Positions 26,531 to 35,174 of a stretch of DNA of 64,000 bases are shown in pieces (the first letter of the stretch is position 1; every line of letters begins with the position of its first letter). The position numbers were made by a program, and so were the translations under genes. The notes beneath the pieces were generated by a model. It worked only from the letters and a program-made list of their open reading frames with translations. It was not told the DNA's origin and did not search any database. The DNA comes from Roseinatronobacter ekhonensis (GTDB taxonomy: Bacteria > Pseudomonadota > Alphaproteobacteria > Rhodobacterales > Rhodobacteraceae), in the NCBI RefSeq assembly GCF_900499075.1, contig NZ_UIHC01000015.1:1-64000 (forward strand), given 5' to 3'.

Positions 26531-27109
26531 TCAGGCGGCTTCTTGCAGTCGTTTGACAGCGACACCGTAGCCGCCGGCCACCAAGAACGATTGCTCGGCA
26601 GGCGTTGTCTCTCGGCCCAGCGCATCGTTGCGGTAGGGGAAGCGCCCGAATTCGCGAATGACAGCGCGGTGCGCGCGGGCGTGCAGCAGGTTGGACGGCC
26701 CGGTTTTCGGCATGCGCAACAAGAACATGCGCACCGCGCGGTCCTGATCCATCTGGCTTTCTGAGTGCATGAGCGGCATGTAGAAAAACTGTCGTGCCGG
26801 TTCCTCGATCTGGCCATCAAAGCGCAAATGGCAGGCGCGGGCAGCGACTGTGCGCGCCAGAGCATCGGTCGCGAACGCGCGCGGATCGTTGCGGAACATG
26901 TTGCGCGGGAACTGGTCTGTCACGATCAGATAGGCAAGGCAGCCTCGCGGACACGACGCCCAATTGCCCAATCGACCGGCACGCGCCTTTTCCCAAAGCG
27001 CCATATATCTATCACGGATCTGGGCATCAAGCGCGTCATCCTGAACATACCAGCGGTCTGGCCCGACCTCTTCCAGCCAGAATGAAATCACCTCATCAAC
27101 TGTCGACAT
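26531..27109 (-). CDS. DUF924 family protein
   Basis: A 192-residue protein of the DUF924 family, a helical tetratricopeptide-like fold of unknown function. The characteristic start VDEVISFWLEEVGPDRWY is followed by the conserved ILVTDQFPRNMFR-type motif (here LIVTDQFPRNMFRNDPRAFATDALA) and the FFYMPLMHSE segment. ATG 27109 gives the family N-terminus; ATG 27133 would add eight residues. It follows the MFS transporter on the same strand with a 101-bp gap. No signal or membrane segments are seen. Confidence 0.88.
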   Translation of the reverse strand: MSTVDEVISFWLEEVGPDRWYVQDDALDAQIRDRYMALWEKARAGRLGNWASCPRGCLAYLIVTDQFPRNMFRNDPRAFATDALARTVAARACHLRFDGQIEEPARQFFYMPLMHSESQMDQDRAVRMFLLRMPKTGPSNLLHARAHRAVIREFGRFPYRNDALGRETTPAEQSFLVAGGYGVAVKRLQEAA

Positions 27110-27210
27110 TGCCCAATTCCGATTTTGTTTCATGTTCAACCATAGTTACAGGCTTGTCTGTGGCTGACAACGCCCTTGTAACAATATTTCAAATTATGGC
27201 GCATTTACGC

Positions 27211-28479
27211 TTATTTTGTTACATCCGCGTCATCGCCTGCATGCTCCGCCAGTTCGGTCAGGTCGTTATAGACCGCTTCGACCGTCGCCGCCGAGACTGT
27301 TGGCGACACTGGCGCATAAGGTCCTGCCTCGGCGACCGGGGTCGAAGCACGCCGCGTCATGCGCCATGTCGCATAGAGTGCCAGCGCCAATGTCAGGACG
27401 CCGATGAACAGGAAATAGCCGTTCGGCCCGATCAGGCCCATCATGCGCCCAATGATCAACGGCCCGATTATCGCCCCCACACCGTTGACAAACAACAGCC
27501 CACCTGAGGCCGCTGCCATCATGTCATGCTCCAGATAGTCATTGGTATAGGCCAGCAGCAACGCATAGAGAGGGTTGGAAATGCCGCCGATCACCAGCGC
27601 CACACCAACCAGCGCCCAAAAGGGCATTGGCATCAGCACGGGCAACGCCGCCGCACCGGACCCCAGCACGGCAACCACAACAACCAGTTTGCGTCGGTCC
27701 ACGCGGTCGGACAGCCACCCTATCGGCACCTGAAACACCAGCCCGCCGAAATAGATGGCCGCGGTGAAAATGGATATTTCCAACACGCTCAGACCCACTT
27801 GGGTGCCCCAAACGGCGGTCATCCCGAACAGCGCGGAAAACACGCCGCCCATCAGGAAAATGCCCACCACGCCCAAAGGTGACACGTCATACAGCGCGCG
27901 GATGGAGAGCGATTTCGTAGTGTCAAAGGGTGGCGCGGGGCTGATCGATAAAAGGATCGGCGCAAAGGCCAATGACACCAGAACCGAGGGGATGACAAAC
28001 AGCATGAACCCGGCAGGGTCTGCAAAGTTGATCAACGCCTGCGCGGTAATGATGCCAACCATCTGGACGATCATATAGAGCGACAGGGTCTGGCCACGGG
28101 TTTCGTTGCTGGTGGCGTTGTTCAGCCAGCTTTCCGCTGTGACATAGACACCCGAAAAGCAAAACCCGATCAACACGCGCAACAGCGCCCAGACCACCCA
28201 TTCGGGGATGGCGGCATACAGCACCAAAACCGCAGAGATCAAAGAGCCGAGCGCGGCAAACACCCGCACATGGCCGACCCTGCGGATCATCTCTGGTGCG
28301 ATACGCGACCCGATCAGAAAGCCCGCGAAATAGCCCGACATGACAATCGACATCTGCCCGGTGGTAAAGCCTTCGATGTCGCCGCGAATACCCAGCAAGG
28401 TGCCCTGCACACCGTTGCCGACCATCAAGAGCATGATGCCCAAAAGCAGCGCCCAAGAGCCTGCAAATACCTTTATCAT
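27211..28479 (-). CDS. MFS transporter, YcaD-like
   Basis: A 422-residue major facilitator protein with about 12 hydrophobic segments across residues 1-390 and a hydrophilic acidic C-terminal tail of about 35 residues. MFS loop motifs are recognisable: GSRIAPEMIRRVGHVRVF after helix 2 and GWLSDRVDRRKL after helix 8. It resembles the YcaD group; no substrate can be inferred. The ATG at 28479 starts directly at the first membrane helix; the reading frame extends upstream but without similarity. It lies 58 bp downstream of queA and may be co-transcribed. Confidence 0.85.
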   Translation of the reverse strand: MIKVFAGSWALLLGIMLLMVGNGVQGTLLGIRGDIEGFTTGQMSIVMSGYFAGFLIGSRIAPEMIRRVGHVRVFAALGSLISAVLVLYAAIPEWVVWALLRVLIGFCFSGVYVTAESWLNNATSNETRGQTLSLYMIVQMVGIITAQALINFADPAGFMLFVIPSVLVSLAFAPILLSISPAPPFDTTKSLSIRALYDVSPLGVVGIFLMGGVFSALFGMTAVWGTQVGLSVLEISIFTAAIYFGGLVFQVPIGWLSDRVDRRKLVVVVAVLGSGAAALPVLMPMPFWALVGVALVIGGISNPLYALLLAYTNDYLEHDMMAAASGGLLFVNGVGAIIGPLIIGRMMGLIGPNGYFLFIGVLTLALALYATWRMTRRASTPVAEAGPYAPVSPTVSAATVEAVYNDLTELAEHAGDDADVTK

Positions 28480-28537
28480 CGGGTCGCTTTCTGAATGAAG
28501 TTTCGCGCCATGCACTAGCCGGGCGCGTGCCAGTCTA

Positions 28538-29608
28538 TCACGCCGTTTGCGACACTTCTTCGGGCAATAACAGCGAGGAATCACCGTATGAGAAGAAACG
28601 ATACCCCTGCGCAATCGCATGGGCATAAATCCGCTTGATCCGGTCTTGCCCCATCTTGGCGGCGACCAGCATCATCAAAGTCGATTTGGGCAGGTGGAAA
28701 TTTGTCATCAGCCCGGTCGCGATCTGGAATTCGAACCCCGGCGTGATGAATATATCGGTCATCCCCGCCCATGGCGCGATCTGGCCGGGGCCGGTGGCCG
28801 CGGTTTCCAGCACGCGCAGCGCGGTTGTGCCTACCGGAATCACGCGCCGCCCTTCGGCACGGGCACGGGCGATCTGCGACGCAGCGGTCTGGGTGACTTG
28901 TCCCCATTCGGCATGCATCTTGTGGGCAGAGACATCATCGGTCTTGACCGGTAGGAACGTGCCCGCGCCGACATGCAGCGTGACCTCGGCAAATTCCACA
29001 CCGCGCGCCCGCAATGCCGCCAGTAGATCGTCGTCGAAATGCAGCGATGCCGTGGGCGCGGCCACTGCACCCGCGTCGCGCGCGAACACGGTCTGGTAGT
29101 CGTCGCGGTCCTGCGCATCGGCGCGGCGGCGCGATTCGATATAGGGCGGCAGCGGCATCTGCCCGGCTTGGTCAAGTGCGGCGTCAAACTCCGGCCCGTC
29201 AAGGTTGAAGCGCAGCCGCACATCCTCGGCGCCACGCTCGACCACCTTGGCCGCAAGCCCTGCGGCGAAGACCACCTCTTCCCCATCGGCCAGCTTGCGC
29301 AAGGGTTTGGCCAGCGCGCGCCATGTGCCATCGGGCTGCGGTTCGGTCAGCGTAATCTCGACCTTCGCGACCACTGGTCCCTGCGCGCTATCGCGGTGGC
29401 GCCGACCGGACAGGCGCGCGGGGATCACCTTGGTTGTGTTCAGCACCAGCAGGTCACCCGCGCGCAGCATGTCGGGCAGATCGCGCACATGACGGTCGGC
29501 CATTGCATCGCCCTGCGCGACAAGCAGCCGCGCCGCGCTGCGCGGGCGTGCGGGACGGGTGGCAATCAACGCCTCTGGCAATTCAAAATCGAAATCCGAC
29601 AGTTTCAT
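28538..29608 (-). CDS. queA: S-adenosylmethionine:tRNA ribosyltransferase-isomerase
   Basis: A 356-residue QueA, which transfers and isomerises the ribosyl group of AdoMet onto 7-aminomethyl-7-deazaguanine in tRNA to give epoxyqueuosine. It opens with the family sequence [18 protein letters not shown]. The motifs [23 protein letters not shown] and [15 protein letters not shown] are diagnostic. The ATG at 29608 matches the conserved N-terminus. tgt is not adjacent. It is divergent from bcp, with 92 bp between starts. Confidence 0.95.
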   Translation of the reverse strand: MKLSDFDFELPEALIATRPARPRSAARLLVAQGDAMADRHVRDLPDMLRAGDLLVLNTTKVIPARLSGRRHRDSAQGPVVAKVEITLTEPQPDGTWRALAKPLRKLADGEEVVFAAGLAAKVVERGAEDVRLRFNLDGPEFDAALDQAGQMPLPPYIESRRRADAQDRDDYQTVFARDAGAVAAPTASLHFDDDLLAALRARGVEFAEVTLHVGAGTFLPVKTDDVSAHKMHAEWGQVTQTAASQIARARAEGRRVIPVGTTALRVLETAATGPGQIAPWAGMTDIFITPGFEFQIATGLMTNFHLPKSTLMMLVAAKMGQDRIKRIYAHAIAQGYRFFSYGDSSLLLPEEVSQTA

Positions 29609-29700
29609 CGCGCGCCTCTGGGGTTTTGTCGTCAGGGGCTTTAACTTGCCCATCACCCCGCTACAACAGGGACAACGCAACCTTGATAAAGAGGCCCACC

Positions 29701-30162
29701 ATGCTGTCCACCGGCGATCTTGCTCCCGACTTCACCCTGCCCCGCGATGGCGGCGAAACCGTGACACTTTCGGCGCTGAAACCCGCCAAGGTTGTCCTGT
29801 ATTTCTACCCGCGCGACGACACCCCCGGCTGCACAACCGAAGCGACCGAGTTCACCGCGCTGGCCGCCAAATTCGAAGCCGCGGGCGCCAAGGTCATCGG
29901 CGTGTCGAAGGACACGGTCGCCAAGCATGACAAATTCGTCGCCAAGCACGATCTGGGCGTGATGCTGGTGTCGGACGCTGAAAGCGATGTCTGCGAGCGC
30001 TACGGCACATGGGTTGAAAAGAACATGTATGGCAAGAAAAGCATGGGGATCGAACGGGCAACATTTCTGATCGACGCCGAAGGCCGCGTCGCGCAGATCT
30101 GGCGCAAGGTCAAAGCCAAAGGCCACGCCGCCGAAGTGCTGGACGCGGTGCGCGGCGCATGA
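29701..30162 (+). CDS. bcp: thioredoxin-dependent peroxiredoxin, BCP/PrxQ type
   Basis: A 153-residue peroxiredoxin that reduces hydroperoxides. The peroxidatic cysteine is Cys44 in [13 protein letters not shown], with the conserved Thr/Pro upstream and Arg later. The second cysteine five residues on, common in E. coli BCP, is absent (Thr here), so this is a one-cysteine or alternative-resolver form. AGAGG precedes the ATG. The stop overlaps the next gene by 4 bp, indicating translational coupling with the DUF455 protein. Confidence 0.92.
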   Translation: MLSTGDLAPDFTLPRDGGETVTLSALKPAKVVLYFYPRDDTPGCTTEATEFTALAAKFEAAGAKVIGVSKDTVAKHDKFVAKHDLGVMLVSDAESDVCERYGTWVEKNMYGKKSMGIERATFLIDAEGRVAQIWRKVKAKGHAAEVLDAVRGA

Positions 30163-30974
30163 CCCAAACGCTGGGCGACATGGCGGTAGAGGTGCTGGGC
30201 ACCGCCGACGGGCGCGCAAAAACCGCACTGAGCCATGCCCATGCGCGGGCATGGTTTGCCGCGCGCAAAGCAGGACAGGCGCTGCCCTTGGGCACGGCAA
30301 CACCGCCCCTGCGCCCGGCCCGCCCCGACCGTCCGGAACTGCTGGACCCGCGTGACGTGCCGCGCCGCCGTCCGGGCACGCCCGAGGGTCGCATCGCGCT
30401 GCTACACGCGATTGCACATATCGAGTTGAACGCGGTCGATTTGCATTGGGACATGATCGCGCGCTTTCCGGGCCATGATATGCCGACCGGATTCTATGAC
30501 GACTGGGTGAAGGCGGCGGATGAGGAATCCAAGCATTTCAACCTGGTCTGCGGCTGTCTGGAGCGATTGGGCAGCCATTACGGAGCGTTGCCGGCCCATT
30601 CGGGCATGTGGCGGGCGGCTGAAGAGACGGTAAACGACATTCTGGGCCGTCTGGCCGTGGTTCCGATGGTGTTGGAAGCGCGCGGGCTGGATGTCACGCC
30701 CGGCCTGATCGAAATTTTCGAACGGGCAAAGGACCGCGAAGCGGTCGACGCACTCAAGACCATCTATGCCGAGGAAGTGGGTCATGTGGCCTATGGCTCC
30801 AAGTGGTTCAACTTCCTGTGCGGGCGGCAGGGGCTGGACCCGCAACCCGTGTTTCTTGACCTTGTGCGCCGCTACTTCCACGGACCCTTGCGCCCCCCTT
30901 TCAACGAAGAGAAACGCGCTCAAGCCGGGTTGCCCCCGGATTTCTACTGGCCGTTGACTGAACCAGCGGGATAA
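30159..30974 (+). CDS. DUF455 ferritin-like protein
   Basis: A 271-residue protein of the DUF455 family with a ferritin-like four-helix fold. Possible di-iron ligands are visible as repeated E..H motifs: LLHAIAHIELNAVDLHWD (about residues 85-102), DEESKHFNLV (about 119-128) and YAEEVGHVAYGSKW (about 202-215). Function of the family is not established; oxidation chemistry is an inference from the fold. It overlaps bcp by 4 bp, which suggests a shared role in oxidative stress. Confidence 0.85.
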   Translation: MTQTLGDMAVEVLGTADGRAKTALSHAHARAWFAARKAGQALPLGTATPPLRPARPDRPELLDPRDVPRRRPGTPEGRIALLHAIAHIELNAVDLHWDMIARFPGHDMPTGFYDDWVKAADEESKHFNLVCGCLERLGSHYGALPAHSGMWRAAEETVNDILGRLAVVPMVLEARGLDVTPGLIEIFERAKDREAVDALKTIYAEEVGHVAYGSKWFNFLCGRQGLDPQPVFLDLVRRYFHGPLRPPFNEEKRAQAGLPPDFYWPLTEPAG

Positions 30975-31198
30975 CGCTTAAAACATGCTGATGTGCTTTA
31001 TCTTCAAGCGCTTCATGACCGAACTTGACGTAAAATCGGCGGAAACTCGCTGATTTTTGGCCTCTGACCCGCATGGGGCGCGCAACACCTCATTAAGACA
31101 TTGCAGCAGGCCTACCCCCCCATTACAGCAAAATTAACGGGGCGTTTTCCGGTTTTCATGCGTTTTCGAGTGTTTTACATGCAGACCCCGGCTGAAAA
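30975..31198. other. intergenic, promoter region of the M23/bactofilin operon
   Basis: These 224 bp contain no gene. Near the downstream gene lie four GTTTT elements at 31144, 31152, 31162 and 31172, close to helical phase, and two TTAA-containing patches. No promoter boxes can be assigned confidently. Confidence 0.3.
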
Positions 31199-32563
31199 AT
31201 GACCCAGAACGGGATGGCAATGTTTAGACGACAGCTCGTAAAACTGAACCAGCGGCTAGAACGGCGCTTGCCGGAACAGCGCTTGTTTCTGCGCTCTGAC
31301 AACACAACCCGGTTTGTCCGCCTGCGACCCTTCACCCAGCTTATGGGCATCGGCGCAGTGGCGACCTTCTTTGCCTGGGGCGTTCTGGCGACCTCAATCC
31401 TGCTGATGGACAGCATCGGGTCGGGGACGCTGCGGGAACAGGCGCAGCGTGAGCAGGCCACTTATGAGCAACGCCTGAACCAGATGGCGCAGGAACGCGA
31501 CCGCCACGCGCAATCGGCAGAAACCGCTCAGGTTCGGTTTGGCGAGGCGATGGGCCGTATTTCCGACATGCAGTTGGAACTCCTTGCCTCCGAGCAGCGC
31601 CGCCTTGAACTGGAAGCAGGCATCGACACGGTGCAGCAGACTGTCGCCCGCGTGGTGCGTGAGCGCGACGCGGCGCGCACCCAACTCGCAGAGGCACGCC
31701 GCACGCTAGAGGCCGAAACCGGCACAGCGCGCACCGCTGCGGATCGCGGGCGCGACGTGCAGGATATGCTGGACTATTTGTTGGTGGCGATGGACGGTGT
31801 TGGTGCGGATCTGCACGAACAATCTCTTAACGCCGAACAGACCAGCAATCAGGCGCAGATGCTGGCCATGGAAAACGAGCTGTTGAAGGACCGCAACCAC
31901 GTCATATTCACGCAGCTTGAAGAGGCGCTTGATTCCGTGATGGGGCCGTTGGAACGGGTTTTCCAATCTGCCAATGTCTCTCCTGACCAGATACGCCGGC
32001 TTGTGCGTCAGGGTGCGCAATCGCAAACCGCGTCTTTGCGCCCGATCTCCGTATCCACCTCTGGCGCTATGGCCGCCAGCCCCGATATTTCGCGCGCCAA
32101 TCGCGTTTTGGGCAAACTGGCCGATGTTCAAGCCTACCGCGAAGGGCTGGACCGTCTGCCGATCGCCAGACCCGTTTCAGCCTCTGTGCGCCAGACCTCT
32201 GGCTTTGGAATGCGCCGCCACCCGCTGACCGGTCGCAGCAAGATGCATAACGGTCTGGACTGGGCAGCCTCGCGCGGGACATCCATTCTGTCGGCTGCCG
32301 ATGGAATCGTAACTACAGCGGAACGCCAGCGCGGATACGGCAATATCGTCGTCATCAAGCACGAATTCGGGCTGGAAACCTATTACGCGCATTTGAACTC
32401 TATCAATGTGCGCGAGGGACAAAGGGTCTCGCGCGGACAAAAGATTGGTGGTATGGGCACGACAGGCGCGTCGACCGGGGTTCACTTGCACTATGAAGTG
32501 CGTGTAAACGGTCGGCCAGTAAACCCGATCACCTATATAAGGGCTGGACAAAATGTTTTCTAA
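31199..32563 (+). CDS. M23 family metallopeptidase, membrane-anchored (LmdC-like)
   Basis: A 454-residue bitopic protein. It has a short basic cytoplasmic tail, a membrane segment (about 49-72, GIGAVATFFAWGVLATSILLM), a long coiled-coil (80-260) and a C-terminal LytM/M23 zinc peptidase domain (about 345-445). Catalytic motifs are complete: HNGLDWA (HxxxD), and HLHYEVRVNG for HxH. M23 enzymes cut peptidoglycan peptide bridges. It overlaps the bactofilin gene by 11 bp; a membrane M23 peptidase next to a bactofilin is the BacA-LmdC arrangement that shapes stalks and poles in related alphaproteobacteria. ATGs at 31214 and 31220 are alternative starts. Confidence 0.9.
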   Translation: MTQNGMAMFRRQLVKLNQRLERRLPEQRLFLRSDNTTRFVRLRPFTQLMGIGAVATFFAWGVLATSILLMDSIGSGTLREQAQREQATYEQRLNQMAQERDRHAQSAETAQVRFGEAMGRISDMQLELLASEQRRLELEAGIDTVQQTVARVVRERDAARTQLAEARRTLEAETGTARTAADRGRDVQDMLDYLLVAMDGVGADLHEQSLNAEQTSNQAQMLAMENELLKDRNHVIFTQLEEALDSVMGPLERVFQSANVSPDQIRRLVRQGAQSQTASLRPISVSTSGAMAASPDISRANRVLGKLADVQAYREGLDRLPIARPVSASVRQTSGFGMRRHPLTGRSKMHNGLDWAASRGTSILSAADGIVTTAERQRGYGNIVVIKHEFGLETYYAHLNSINVREGQRVSRGQKIGGMGTTGASTGVHLHYEVRVNGRPVNPITYIRAGQNVF

Positions 32564-33155
32564 GAGCCGTATCAACGAACCCGGCCCAAAGGCTGATGCC
32601 AAAACCACGCCGTCGGCACCCGCAGCACCGGAACCGACACCGTCGTTCATGCGGCAGTCAAGCTCTGACAGCGCACCGGCGCAATCCACCAAGGGCAAGC
32701 CCGCTGCGTCTGTTCTGGCCGCTGACCTGACGATTACCGGAAACATCAAAACCACCGGCGATGTCGTGGTCGAGGGGATCGTCGATGGCGACATCCGCGC
32801 TCATCTGCTGACCGTGGGCGAAACCGCCACCATCCGAGGCGAGATCGTTGCCGATGACATCGTCATCAATGGGCGCGTCATCGGGCGCGTTCGGGGTTTG
32901 AAAGTGCGCCTGACCTCTTCTGCGCAGGTCGAGGGCGACATCATTCACAAAACCATCGCCATCGAATCGGGCGCCCATTTCGAAGGGTCCGTTCAGCGTC
33001 AGGATGACCCGTTGCAGACCAACCGTGGCCAGAACACTGAGCAGCCCAAGCCTGCCGCCGCAACGCAGGCTTCTGCCCCGGCTCCGGCTCCAAAGTCGGA
33101 AACGTCCGAAGCGGTGAAGAAAGCCACGGACCAGCGCAAAAGCGCCAACACCTAA
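32553..33155 (+). CDS. bactofilin (polymer-forming cytoskeletal protein)
   Basis: A 200-residue bactofilin. A disordered N-terminus (1-50) leads into the beta-helical core (about 50-150), with repeating short strands such as LTITGNIKTTGDVVVEGIVDGDI, ATIRGEIVADDIVINGRVIGRV and AQVEGDIIHKTIAIESGAHFEGSV. An Ala/Pro/Lys-rich tail follows. Bactofilins polymerise without nucleotide and localise cell-wall enzymes. The start codon lies inside the end of the M23 gene, so the two are translated together, consistent with the bactofilin positioning the peptidase. Confidence 0.92.
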   Translation: MFSKSRINEPGPKADAKTTPSAPAAPEPTPSFMRQSSSDSAPAQSTKGKPAASVLAADLTITGNIKTTGDVVVEGIVDGDIRAHLLTVGETATIRGEIVADDIVINGRVIGRVRGLKVRLTSSAQVEGDIIHKTIAIESGAHFEGSVQRQDDPLQTNRGQNTEQPKPAAATQASAPAPAPKSETSEAVKKATDQRKSANT

Positions 33156-33177
33156 GAGCAATCCTTGCAAAAGCATG

Positions 33178-33210
33178 AAAAAGCCGCGCACCGAATGGGC
33201 GCGGCTTTTT
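33178..33210 (+). terminator. rho-independent terminator after bactofilin
   Basis: The stem GCCGCGC/GCGCGGC (33183-33189 and 33199-33205), flanked by A and T runs, ends the M23-bactofilin operon 22 bp after its stop. Confidence 0.85.
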
Positions 33211-33289
33211 GCGTGGCGGCGCACTGATCACGTCAGGATAACACCTTGCGGTTTACCTGCGTAACACGAATGATGTCCGAGAAAGACCT

Positions 33290-33373
33290 TGGTGCGGGTG
33301 GGGAGACTCGAACTCCCACGCCTTGCGGCGGAGGATTTTGAATCCTCTGCGTCTACCATTCCGCCACACCCGC
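33290..33373 (-). tRNA. tRNA-Leu (CAA)
   Basis: A complete class II (long variable arm) tRNA on the minus strand. The acceptor stem GCGGGTG (33373-33367) pairs with CACCCGC (33294-33300), followed by discriminator A and an encoded CCA. The anticodon stem GAGGA/TCCTC encloses loop TTCAAAA, giving anticodon CAA, which reads UUG. The variable arm and the TTCGAGT T-loop are present. It stands alone between the bactofilin terminator and the helicase gene. Confidence 0.93.
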
Positions 33374-33617
33374 ACGGTCGGCTGCGCATGCATTAGCTTG
33401 CTTTTCCGGCACCTGCAACAGGGGGAATATGGTCGTCCGGCAGTTTTTCGCACAGAACCGTGCCGGATTGCGTCGACGCCCTCGCAAGATTGACCAAGCC
33501 CTTGATTTACGCTATGTCCTGCCAATCTGGCCGGTTCCGGCGCGGATGTGAGCGGGGCGCGAAGATCTGGGCGTCCCAAAACAGATAACGGCCCGATGCC
33601 GTATCAGATGGACGCCA
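33374..33617. other. intergenic, tRNA-Leu / helicase promoters
   Basis: The 244 bp between the tRNA 5' end and the helicase start hold the two outward promoters. No gene, repeat or operator stands out. Confidence 0.4.
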
Positions 33618-35102
33618 ATGACCCTTTTTTCCGACCTGAAGCTGGACCCCAAGGTCCTCAAAGCCGTTGCTGAAGCCGGCTATACCGCCCCTACCCCCAT
33701 TCAGGCAGAGGCTATTCCACACGCGCTGGAAGGCCGTGACGTGTTGGGGATTGCCCAGACCGGCACCGGCAAGACCGCGTCGTTTACCCTGCCGATGATT
33801 ACCCGCCTTGGCCGCGGTCGCGCACGCGCGCGGATGCCGCGCAGCCTGGTGCTGGCCCCAACGCGCGAATTGGCGGCTCAAGTTGCTGAAAACTTTGACA
33901 CTTACGCCAAATACACCCGCCTGACCAAAGCCTTGCTGATCGGTGGCGTCGCCTTTGGCGAACAGGACAAGCTGATCGACCGTGGCGTCGATGTGCTGAT
34001 CGCAACCCCCGGTCGCCTGCTGGACCATTTCGAGCGCGGCAAACTGCTGCTGACCGGGGTCGAGGTGATGGTCGTGGACGAAGCCGACCGGATGCTGGAT
34101 ATGGGGTTCATCCCCGATATCGAGCGTATCTTCAACCTGACGCCATTCACCCGTCAGACGTTCTTTTATTCCGCGACCATGGCGCCGGAAATCGAACGCA
34201 TTACCAACATGTTTCTTGCGAATCCCGCGCGCGTCGAAATCGCACGTCAGGCGACCGCGTCGGAAACCATCGCGCAGGAACTGATTGAATTGCAGGCGAC
34301 GCGCCGCGATGCGGCCGCCAAAGCCAAGCGCGAAGCGTTGCGCAAGATCATCTCGGATGAAGGCGACAAGCTGGAAAACGCGATCATCTTTTGCAACCGC
34401 AAGGTCGATGTGGATGTGCTGTCCAAGTCGCTTATCAAGCATAAGCTGGACGCGGCCCCGATCCATGGCGATCTGGACCAGTCGGTGCGCACGCGCACGC
34501 TGGAAAGGTTCCGGAACGGCGAATTGCGGCTTCTGATTGCATCGGATGTTGCGGCGCGCGGCCTTGATGTGCCGTCCGTCAGCCATGTGTTCAATTTTGA
34601 CCTGCCGTCGCACCCAGAGGATTACGTCCACCGCATTGGCCGGACGGGCCGCGCAGGGCGGTCAGGCAAGGCGATTTCGTTGATGGTGCCCGCCGATCAG
34701 AAATATCTGGACGGGATCGAGGCGCTGCTGCAAAAGCCGCTGCCACGCGGCACCGCCCCCGATATGGGCCAAGGGTCGTCCCGCCCGCCCGAAGTGGCAG
34801 AGGACACCGCAGAAAAGCCCAAGCGCACCCGCCGCGCGCGCAAGCCTGCCAATGACAACGCAGAGACCAAGGCAGACGTGCCCGCCGCCGCCGCGACAAC
34901 AGAAGCCGCGCCAGAAGTTGCCGCAGAGGTCGCGACGCCCGCTGCCCCGCAGCAAGAGCGTCCAGCCCGCGGTCGTGGGCGCGACCGCGACGCCAACCGG
35001 CGCGACGGCGACCGCCGCGACAATCGCAACCGCAACGACGGCCCCGTCGGCATGGGCGACCATGTCCCCGACTTTTTGCTGCGCGAATTCCGCACCGCGT
35101 AA
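33618..35102 (+). CDS. rhlE: DEAD-box ATP-dependent RNA helicase, RhlE-like
   Basis: A 494-residue helicase that unwinds RNA in ribosome assembly and mRNA decay. Motifs in order: Q-motif (PTPIQAEAIP), I AQTGTGKT (residues 46-53), Ia PTRELAAQ, II DEAD, III SAT, V ASDVAARGLD and VI HRIGRTGRAGR. The C-terminal tail (about 375-494) is rich in Arg, Asp, Ala and Asn (RPARGRGRDRD..., RRDNRNRND) and likely binds RNA. RhlE is the nearest subgroup by architecture. The ATG at 33618 gives the usual short leader before the Q-motif. Confidence 0.92.
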   Translation: MTLFSDLKLDPKVLKAVAEAGYTAPTPIQAEAIPHALEGRDVLGIAQTGTGKTASFTLPMITRLGRGRARARMPRSLVLAPTRELAAQVAENFDTYAKYTRLTKALLIGGVAFGEQDKLIDRGVDVLIATPGRLLDHFERGKLLLTGVEVMVVDEADRMLDMGFIPDIERIFNLTPFTRQTFFYSATMAPEIERITNMFLANPARVEIARQATASETIAQELIELQATRRDAAAKAKREALRKIISDEGDKLENAIIFCNRKVDVDVLSKSLIKHKLDAAPIHGDLDQSVRTRTLERFRNGELRLLIASDVAARGLDVPSVSHVFNFDLPSHPEDYVHRIGRTGRAGRSGKAISLMVPADQKYLDGIEALLQKPLPRGTAPDMGQGSSRPPEVAEDTAEKPKRTRRARKPANDNAETKADVPAAAATTEAAPEVAAEVATPAAPQQERPARGRGRDRDANRRDGDRRDNRNRNDGPVGMGDHVPDFLLREFRTA

Positions 35103-35118
35103 GCGATACGCCAGACGC

Positions 35119-35159
35119 AAAAAAGCCGCGCAGAGGGATTAACCTTTGCGCGGCTTTTT
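35119..35159. terminator. bidirectional terminator, helicase / aglK
   Basis: The stem GCCGCGCA/TGCGCGGC, with A run on one side and T run on the other, lies between the convergent helicase and aglK genes and can serve both. Confidence 0.85.
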
Positions 35160-35174
35160 GCTGGCCGGGTCTGT

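Noticed and set aside
27177-27223. Inverted repeat TGTAACAA ... TTGTTACA around the MFS stop codon
   Set aside because: Arms are AT-rich and 31 bp apart with one arm inside the coding end; too weak to call a terminator or operator.
33253-33579. Open frame of 108 codons overlapping tRNA-Leu
   Set aside because: Runs through the tRNA on the same strand and has no coding features.
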